A DNA stretch of 6,221 bases, from NCBI GenBank assembly GCA_003455945.1, contig DMPQ01000167.1:632-6852 (forward strand), read 5' to 3'. Every line of letters begins with the position of its first letter. Position 1 is the stretch's first letter. Shown here in pieces: positions 1-4,414 of the stretch. Source of the stretch: Planctomycetaceae bacterium (lineage in GTDB: Bacteria > Planctomycetota > Planctomycetia > Pirellulales > Pirellulaceae). A model generated the notes under the pieces. The model was not told the DNA's origin. It searched no databases and worked only from the letters and a program-made list of their open reading frames with translations. The position numbers and the translations under genes are program-made.

Positions 1-1436
1 TTCAGCTCGTTACGCTGATGCCCCTGGAACGAACCGTCGCGAGTCGTCTCGCGCAAGGTCCACAAGGTCGCGTCGACTTCGACCGCGATCGGCAGTCGCG
101 CCACGTCGATGCCGTGGGCATGCAGTCGTTCCGCAGCGCGACTCGCTTCGGCCGGCAGTACGTAGGCGCTCGGCACGCTCGCCGATTCGGTCGGTCGGTA
201 ATCGCCCCAGAATTCGACCGACACCGGCGCATCGGCTCCCGCATCGTCTCGTCCGATCACCGTCACCGGCTCGTCGAACTTCGCCATCTCGGCTCGCAGC
301 GGCAACGATTCGCTCGCTGCGATCGGCGCGGTCGCCGTCGCCGCGATCACCTCGTCGCGCCGTTCCAGGCAGCGATCGATGCACGACTCGACGAAGGCTC
401 GAGTCGCATCGATCCGATCGCGATAGGTCGCGTAGGAGTACGATTCGGAGAGGATCGCGAGCACGCCGCGCTGACCGAAGTACTCGGTGCTGTAGCGCGG
501 CTCGTAGCCGTACGTCGTCCAGCGCGTCCGCTGGCGGTCGAAGTTGCCGTAGTAGAAGGTCCGCATCGAACGGGATTCGAGGTCGGTCGTCACCTCGGGA
601 AGAATCACGTCGCGCAGCAGCCCGCGGACTGCGGCGGGAGACGCCGGATGATGCGGCACGTCGTAGGTCAGCACGTAACCGTGCTGCGATCCGTTGGTCG
701 TGTGACAATCGATGAAGACGTGCGGACGGAAGGAATCGGCAAAGGCGACCAGCGCTCGCGTCTCGGGAGCTTCCAGCTTCATGAAGTCCCGATTCAGGTC
801 GAGCTGCTGCGCGTTCTCGCGGATCCCCATCACGTCCGGACCGATCTGCCCGGGGCGATGTTCGGCGCCGCGGCGGTCGTTCCCGTCGGCGTTGTAGTTC
901 GGCACGACGACCAGCTCGAGCGGGCGCAGGTTCCAGCGGTGCTGCGGATCGCCGGCAAGATCGCGGATCATCGCGAGCATCGCTTCCTTGCCGTCGCACT
1001 CGCCCGAGTGGATGTTCGCGATCACCAGGACCCGGAGCGGCTCGATCCGATCGCTCGCCTCGGTCGCTCCCGAGCGAAAGGTGGCGGCGAGCAGCGGGCG
1101 CTCTTCGTTCGTCATGCCGATCGACGAGAAGGTGACGCGCGGGCTCCGACCGTCGAGCTTCGCCAGAAAAGCCGCCACCTCGTCCGACGTCGACGTCGCT
1201 TCGTAGTTCGACGCCTCGGCGACCGTCGGCGGTTCGACCGTCGGCGTGACGAGCCCCGCTTCGCGAGCCGCCTGAGCCGGAGCGATCTGAGCGGGAGCGA
1301 TTCCGGTCGATGCGACGATCGTCAGCAACGCGAGCAGAGCGAGGGGAACGAGGCGAATCGCCACTCGGCTGCGCGGCGAACGCGAAGCAAGGAGTTCGGT
1401 GAAGCGGCAGCGAACGAAACAGCGGAGTGAGCTCAT
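1..1436 (-). CDS. Exported M14-family zinc carboxypeptidase-like metallopeptidase (C-terminus beyond window)
   Basis: Predicted zinc-dependent peptidase of the carboxypeptidase A superfamily (M14), likely secreted or periplasmic, cleaving a C-terminal residue from an unidentified peptide. I translated 478 residues from the ATG at 1436-1434; no stop occurs before the window edge, so the protein is longer. Residues 1-56 look like a signal peptide: basic n-region, hydrophobic core at about 29-46 (LVPLALLALLTIVAS), then APAQ/APAQA as possible cleavage sites. The M14 core follows: HSGE gives zinc ligands His143 and Glu146, NYNADG lies at 180-185, DLNRDF at 213-218 gives the substrate-binding Asn215-Arg216 pair, DCH gives third zinc ligand His245, and LSESYSY places the candidate catalytic Glu at 331. 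Residues after about 375 form an extra domain I do not recognise. A weak GGGA lies 7 nt before the ATG. A GTG at codon 25 would give a more compact signal peptide and is the main alternative start. It diverges from the PQQ-like gene. The M14 call is secure; the substrate is unknown. Confidence 0.9.
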   Translation of the reverse strand, partial: MSSLRCFVRCRFTELLASRSPRSRVAIRLVPLALLALLTIVASTGIAPAQIAPAQAAREAGLVTPTVEPPTVAEASNYEATSTSDEVAAFLAKLDGRSPRVTFSSIGMTNEERPLLAATFRSGATEASDRIEPLRVLVIANIHSGECDGKEAMLAMIRDLAGDPQHRWNLRPLELVVVPNYNADGNDRRGAEHRPGQIGPDVMGIRENAQQLDLNRDFMKLEAPETRALVAFADSFRPHVFIDCHTTNGSQHGYVLTYDVPHHPASPAAVRGLLRDVILPEVTTDLESRSMRTFYYGNFDRQRTRWTTYGYEPRYSTEYFGQRGVLAILSESYSYATYRDRIDATRAFVESCIDRCLERRDEVIAATATAPIAASESLPLRAEMAKFDEPVTVIGRDDAGADAPVSVEFWGDYRPTESASVPSAYVLPAEASRAAERLHAHGIDVARLPIAVEVDATLWTLRETTRDGSFQGHQRNEL

Positions 1437-1521
1437 CGATGAATCCCGAGTGCGCGTCAACGGTAAGCGAGCCGAAGGGCGTCGAACCGCGATTCGAGGT
1501 GCGACGATCGTTAGGCAGAGC

Positions 1522-1561
1522 GGGTCGAGGGGAGAGGTGGGAGGGCTCCCCGAACTCGACC
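1522..1561 (+). other. G-quadruplex motif overlapping a bulged hairpin
   Basis: Four G-runs lie on the plus strand: GGG at 1522-1524, GGGG at 1529-1532, GGG at 1539-1541 and GGG at 1543-1545. The loops are 4, 6 and 1 nt, which meets the usual G3+N1-7 pattern. The same bases also form an inverted repeat: GGTCGA (1523-1528) pairs with TCGACC (1556-1561), and GGGGAG (1529-1534) pairs with CTCCCC (1546-1551), leaving an 11-nt loop and a 4-nt bulge at 1552-1555. The two folds exclude each other. The block sits about 130 bp before the PQQ-like start and 86 bp before the M14 start. The pattern is read directly; any regulatory function is inferred, and chance G-runs are common at this GC content. Confidence 0.5.
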
Positions 1562-1675
1562 GGCAACATCATGACCGCGCCGAGGCCGAGCGACAATGAA
1601 CGACCCCCGTTCGGTTGCCCGGCGCGAATCGATCGAGGATCATGACGCCTCTCCCCCCGCCATTCCCACCGACGC

Positions 1676-1679
1676 GGAG
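1676..1679 (+). promoter_or_regulatory. Shine-Dalgarno-like GGAG deciding the PQQ-like start
   Basis: GGAG ends 10 nt before the ATG at 1690. The competing ATG at 1642 has a GAGG only 3 nt away, and the TTG at 1617 that could extend the frame further has no clear site. The 1690 start also leaves the shorter leader ahead of the signal peptide, so I prefer it. Confidence 0.5.
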
Positions 1680-1689
1680 CTCTCCCGCC

Positions 1690-3039
1690 ATGCCTCGCTT
1701 CTCGCTGCCCGGTTTCGAGTCGGTTTCGCCGTCCCGTCGCGATGCGTTGCCCAGCACCGATCGGCGAGCGGTTTCGGTCGTCGTCGCGCGTGCAGGGAGT
1801 GCGCTGCTGGCCGCGCTGCTGGTGCTGTTCGTCGTGGCCGCGCCGGTCGCGGCGCAAGGGGAGTGGCCACAGCTGCTGGGGCCGAGCGGCGACGGGCATG
1901 CCCCCGCGACTCGGACCGCCACCGAATTCGGCGAAACGCAGAACGTCGTCTGGAAGACCGAGATCCACGGCAAGGGGTGGTCATCGCCGGTGATCTGGCG
2001 GAACCAGATCTGGATGGGGACGGCCGACGAGGACGGCAAGCGTTTCTGGGGCGTCTGCGTCGATCGCGAGACCGGAGCGGTCGTTCACGATCGGCTGCTC
2101 TTCGAGGAAGCGGAGCCGAAGTTCTGCCATGACATGAACAGCTACGCGTCGCCGACTCCGGTGATCGAGGAGGGGTTCGTCTATCTCCATTTCGGCGTTT
2201 ACGGCACCGCTTGTCTTCGGACCGACGACGGCACGGTGGTCTGGACCCGCCGCGATCTGCCGTGCGATCACTTCCGCGGCCCCGGATCGTCGCCGACGCT
2301 CTGGAACGACCTGCTGATCCTGCACTACGACGGGTTCGACTATCAGTACGCGATCGCCCTGGACAAGCGGACCGGCGCCACGGTCTGGCGCAACGATCGC
2401 GAGATCGACTACGGGACCGACAACGGCGACGTGATGAAGGCGTACAACACGCCGACGGTGATCCGAGTCGACGGGCGCGATCTGCTGATCAGCGCGACGA
2501 GCAAGGCGTGCCTGGCACTCGATCCGGCGACCGGCACCGAAGTCTGGCGACTCAGGTACCCCGAGTTCTCGTCGACCGGTCGGCCGTTTCTGGCCGGCGA
2601 TCTGCTCTACGTCAATTCGGGGTTCGGCACGGCCCAGCTCTTCGCCGTCCGCCCCGACGGCTCCGGCGACATCACCGACTCGCACGTCGTCTGGCAGGTC
2701 GGCAAGGGGATTGGATCGAAGCCGTCGCAGATCGCCGTCGACGGTCGGATCTATTCGATTCACGACCAAGGGGTGCTGACGATGCTCGATGCCGCGACCG
2801 GCGAGGAGCAATGGCGCAAGCGCCTTGACGGCGAACTCTTCTCGTCGAGTCCGATCTACGCCGGAGGCTATCTCTACTTCTGCTCGCACGAAGGCCCGGT
2901 GACGGTGGTTCGTCCCGGAGCCGAACCGGAGATCGTGTCGGTCAATCGATTCGACGACGGCTTCATGGCGACTCCGGCCGTCGCCGGCGAGAGTCTCTTC
3001 CTGCGATCGCGCAAGGCGCTCTATCGGATCGACCCGTAA
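1690..3039 (+). CDS. Exported PQQ-like (BamB-type) beta-propeller repeat protein
   Basis: A 449-residue predicted exported beta-propeller of the PQQ/BamB repeat superfamily. These propellers serve as interaction scaffolds or, in other subfamilies, bind pyrroloquinoline quinone; no enzymatic residues let me assign a reaction. A hydrophobic segment at 36-55 (SALLAALLVLFVVAAPVAA) ends in an alanine-rich site before Gln56, indicating a signal peptide. The mature start GEWPQLLGP at 57-65 resembles the opening of many planctomycete PQQ-repeat proteins. Blade-closing motifs recur: VDRETGAVV (124-132), RTDDGTVVWT (177-186), LDKRTGATVW (224-233), LDPATGTEVW (277-286) and LDAATGEEQW (366-375), each with the typical D/R-x-x-TG-x-x-x-W shape or a variant. 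Cys123, 146, 175, 192, 273 and 398 are present, more than usual for BamB. Length is close to that of BamB-like propellers. There is no BAM-complex or lipoprotein context, so it should not be named bamB. The gene diverges from the M14 peptidase and ends 31 bp from a converging gene. The fold call is strong; the role is unknown. Confidence 0.88.
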   Translation: MPRFSLPGFESVSPSRRDALPSTDRRAVSVVVARAGSALLAALLVLFVVAAPVAAQGEWPQLLGPSGDGHAPATRTATEFGETQNVVWKTEIHGKGWSSPVIWRNQIWMGTADEDGKRFWGVCVDRETGAVVHDRLLFEEAEPKFCHDMNSYASPTPVIEEGFVYLHFGVYGTACLRTDDGTVVWTRRDLPCDHFRGPGSSPTLWNDLLILHYDGFDYQYAIALDKRTGATVWRNDREIDYGTDNGDVMKAYNTPTVIRVDGRDLLISATSKACLALDPATGTEVWRLRYPEFSSTGRPFLAGDLLYVNSGFGTAQLFAVRPDGSGDITDSHVVWQVGKGIGSKPSQIAVDGRIYSIHDQGVLTMLDAATGEEQWRKRLDGELFSSSPIYAGGYLYFCSHEGPVTVVRPGAEPEIVSVNRFDDGFMATPAVAGESLFLRSRKALYRIDP

Positions 3040-3061
3040 GTCGACCGCACGCGTGGCCGAC
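3040..3061. terminator. Imperfect hairpin between converging stop codons
   Basis: GTCGACC (3040-3046) can pair with GGCCGAC (3055-3061) as seven positions with one A.C mismatch, around an 8-nt loop that includes the ACGCGT palindrome. It begins directly after the TAA of the PQQ-like gene and ends 9 bp before the stop codon of the converging gene. Position suggests a bidirectional transcription end, but there is no T-tract on either side, so a Rho-independent terminator is not established. Confidence 0.3.
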
Positions 3062-3070
3062 CGCCCGACG

Positions 3071-3610
3071 TCATGCGAGCTCGACGAGCCCCGGGCCTTC
3101 GGCGATGCGGAGCGGCCGTGGGAGCGATTCGAGCGCCGCGAGCAGCCGCTCGATCGATGCTTCCGCCGGTAGCGGTTCGACTCGGCCGAAGCGCCCCGAG
3201 CCGCGCCGCCAGGCGTCGATCAGCGCGCTCAGTCGCGCCGCGGTCTGTCGGCGTTCCGCCTCGATCCGCTCGCTCGGCCACACAGTCGCGATCAGATCGG
3301 TCGAGCGGTCGTCACGGACTCGCGTCAGGCCGACCAGCGTTCCCCGTTCCGCCTTGACCAGTTCGCCGTTGCGAAAGGCGCGCCGCCAGCCGCCGCGCGT
3401 CGAGAAGTGATCGACTCGATCCGCGCCGTCATACAGACTCAGGCCGTAAGCGCCGCCGCGGGCATCGACCGATCGAAGACCGACGACGATCGGTCCGCGC
3501 GACAGGAGCGCGGTCGCGGGGTCGTCCGGATCGGGAGTCCATTCGGCTTTGGGAGACAATGCCGCTGCCTCGGCGAACAGGTCGTCCCGATCGGTTTCGA
3601 TACGAGCCAT
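3071..3610 (-). CDS. Uncharacterised 179-residue protein, probably a recurrent planctomycete family
   Basis: I cannot assign a function. The protein has no signal peptide, membrane segment or cysteine, so it is likely cytoplasmic. It opens with MARIETDRDDLFAEAAAL and has a predicted beta-rich centre: IVVGLRSV (41-48), YGLSLYDGADRVDHFS (55-70), WRRAFRNGELVKAERGTLVGL (75-95). The C-terminal half is charged and mainly helical by composition (residues 112-163). From memory, short planctomycete hypothetical proteins share the N-terminal acidic helix, a 'YxGxDxVxxF' strand and a 'RRAFxxGxLxKAExGxLVxL' segment; this is recollection, not a search result. I chose the ATG at 3610-3608 because the family-like N-terminus begins there and a GGAA lies about 6 nt upstream. 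The frame stays open to an ATG at 3721, but that 37-residue extension is arginine-rich and covers the palindromic spacer. It is the last gene of the minus-strand cluster, 133 bp after the exonuclease. Confidence 0.75.
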   Translation of the reverse strand: MARIETDRDDLFAEAAALSPKAEWTPDPDDPATALLSRGPIVVGLRSVDARGGAYGLSLYDGADRVDHFSTRGGWRRAFRNGELVKAERGTLVGLTRVRDDRSTDLIATVWPSERIEAERRQTAARLSALIDAWRRGSGRFGRVEPLPAEASIERLLAALESLPRPLRIAEGPGLVELA

Positions 3611-3675
3611 GAGCGTTCCGAAAAGGGGCCAACGGGGGCGACGATCCTTCAGCGCCGGACATCGACTGACCGAAT

Positions 3676-3735
3676 CGTCTCGAGCTCGAGCTCCTCGGAG
3701 AGACGTCCGACAGGAGCCCATCGATTCATCGATGG
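3676..3735. repeat. Cluster of inverted repeats in the exonuclease/unknown-gene spacer
   Basis: Three dyads are packed in this spacer. CGTCTC (3676-3681) is complementary to GAGACG (3700-3705). Nested inside is the perfect 12-bp palindrome GAGCTCGAGCTC (3682-3693), partly overlapped by CTCC-TC-GGAG (3691-3700). Separately, CCATCGAT (3718-3725) and ATCGATGG (3728-3735) form 8-bp perfect arms around a 2-nt spacer, 8 bp after the exonuclease stop codon in the direction of transcription. No T-tract follows on the minus strand. These could be operator half-sites, an RNA processing or attenuation structure, or chance symmetry in GC-rich DNA. Confidence 0.5.
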
Positions 3736-3743
3736 TTTGCGAC

Positions 3744-4319
3744 TCACTCGCCCCCCGGCGTCAGCCCTTCCAGTTTCAGGAAGCAGCGGCGACAGGCATC
3801 GCAGTCGGCGAGCGCGTCGTGAGCATCCTCGAAGCCGACGCCGAACAGGTGTCGATGCAGTTCGTCGAGCGTCGGCCATTTGAAACCGTAACGTCCCGGC
3901 AGGCGACAGACCTTCGTCGTCTCGCGCATCGTGCAGCGGCGCCGAAGCGTGGTGAGCGGGTCGACTTGCCCCAGACGCAGGAACTCGGCGCCGACGATCG
4001 GCAGGTCGAACTCGATGTTGTGCGCGACGACCGTGCCGCCTCGCGCCGCGGCCGCCGAGAACTTCGCGATCGCCGCCGCGATCGGCTCACCGTGCTTCTT
4101 CGCGTGGGCCGTGGTGATCCGGTGACGCCGAGTCGCTCCGGGGTCGATCGTCCAGCCGTCAGGGGCGATCAGCCGACAGTCGCGTTCCTGCTCGTCCCCC
4201 CGCTCGTCGCACAGGATCCAGGCGAGCTGGACGATCCGCGGCCAGTTCCGCAGATCGGTCAACGGCGCGTTCCAGCGCTTCGGCAACCCGGACGTCTCGG
4301 TATCGAGAAACAGGTACAA
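3744..4319 (-). CDS. DEDDh-family 3'-5' exonuclease (DnaQ-like), TTG start
   Basis: A 191-residue stand-alone exonuclease domain of the DnaQ/RNase T superfamily, predicted to use two metal ions to remove nucleotides from 3' ends of DNA or RNA in the cytoplasm. All core motifs are visible: Exo I LFLDTETSG with Asp6 and Glu8, Exo II VVAHNIEFD with Asp105, and Exo III AHDALADC with His167 and Asp172, the H-x4-D spacing of the DEDDh group. The length fits a bare catalytic domain with no polymerase, helicase or BRCT extension. It could be a proofreading-type or a repair/RNA exonuclease; I cannot tell which, so I give no symbol. The frame is open up to 4721, but that extension lies in the NHLRC2-like gene and has no in-frame ATG, GTG or TTG near the domain. 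The TTG at 4319-4317, one residue before YLFLDTET, has GGGAG 9 nt upstream and is the best start. It is the second gene of the minus-strand cluster, 95 bp after the NHLRC2-like gene. Confidence 0.88.
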   Translation of the reverse strand: MYLFLDTETSGLPKRWNAPLTDLRNWPRIVQLAWILCDERGDEQERDCRLIAPDGWTIDPGATRRHRITTAHAKKHGEPIAAAIAKFSAAAARGGTVVAHNIEFDLPIVGAEFLRLGQVDPLTTLRRRCTMRETTKVCRLPGRYGFKWPTLDELHRHLFGVGFEDAHDALADCDACRRCFLKLEGLTPGGE

Positions 4320-4328
4320 CGCCGCTCG

Positions 4329-4351
4329 CTCCCGTTCGTTTCGCTGACGGG
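4329..4351 (-). promoter_or_regulatory. Ribosome binding site of the exonuclease, overlapped by a hairpin
   Basis: On the minus strand GGGAG (4333-4329) sits 9 nt before the TTG start. Its first three Gs also form part of ACGGG (4335-4331), which can pair with CCCGT (4351-4347) across an 11-nt loop. This 5-bp stem would partly hide the ribosome binding site. The sequence match is clear; use in translational control is inference, and a 5-bp stem is modest. Confidence 0.45.
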
Positions 4352-4399
4352 CCGGTACGATCCGAACCTCGCATCGCGCGTCGCCTGTCCGTTCCGGTC

Positions 4400-4412
4400 C
4401 GTCGCCCCGACG
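4400..4412 (-). other. Small perfect hairpin directly after the NHLRC2-like stop codon
   Basis: CGTCG and CGACG form five perfect pairs around a 3-nt loop, starting 2 nt after the TGA at 4417-4415 on the minus strand. No T-run follows, so it is not a standard Rho-independent terminator. It might stabilise the 3' end of the upstream message or reduce read-through into the exonuclease. Confidence 0.3.
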
Positions 4413-4414
4413 AC

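Larger units (their letters stand above)
1437..1689. promoter_or_regulatory. Divergent intergenic region between the M14 peptidase and PQQ-like genes
   Basis: This 253-bp stretch separates two outward-facing genes for predicted exported proteins, so it should hold the promoters of both. I cannot identify a convincing -35/-10 pair on either strand. It contains the G-rich/hairpin block at 1522-1561, a C-rich tract around 1651-1670, and a purine-rich GGAG ahead of the plus-strand start. The open frames crossing it have no family resemblance and overlap the flanking genes, so I call no small gene here. That it is the shared control region is inference from gene orientation. Confidence 0.45.

Noticed and set aside
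18..1430. 470-codon plus-strand open frame
   Set aside because: Lies antisense to the M14 peptidase, which has all catalytic motifs. Its product is arginine-rich with no recognisable domain; long antisense frames are expected at this GC content.
1437..1460. TTGACG (minus strand, 1460-1455) as a -35 box for the M14 gene
   Set aside because: A -10 at normal spacing would fall on the start codon region and no TATAAT-like hexamer is present.
1690..1860. Twin-arginine signal in the PQQ-like protein (TDRRAVSVV)
   Set aside because: An Arg pair precedes the hydrophobic segment, but the hallmark residues after the pair are absent and the pair is about 10 residues from the core; a Sec signal is the simpler reading.
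10..1968. 652-codon minus-strand open frame
   Set aside because: Overlaps the M14 gene in another frame and crosses the intergenic region into the PQQ-like gene. Its product is an Arg/Ser/Asp-rich string without motifs.
1981..2889. 302-codon minus-strand open frame
   Set aside because: Antisense shadow of the PQQ-like propeller; no domain resemblance.
1690..3039. PQQ-dependent dehydrogenase
   Set aside because: The protein is shorter than typical PQQ dehydrogenases and lacks their extended catalytic and calcium-binding features; only the short PQQ-like blade motifs are shared.
3611..3721. 37-residue N-terminal extension of the unknown protein
   Set aside because: No ribosome site ahead of the ATG at 3721, arginine-rich product, and the better family-like start is at 3610.
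3744..4319. Exonuclease as part of a phage-defence system
   Set aside because: No helicase, reverse transcriptase, CRISPR repeat, toxin or sensor gene is next to it; DEDDh exonucleases are ordinary housekeeping enzymes.
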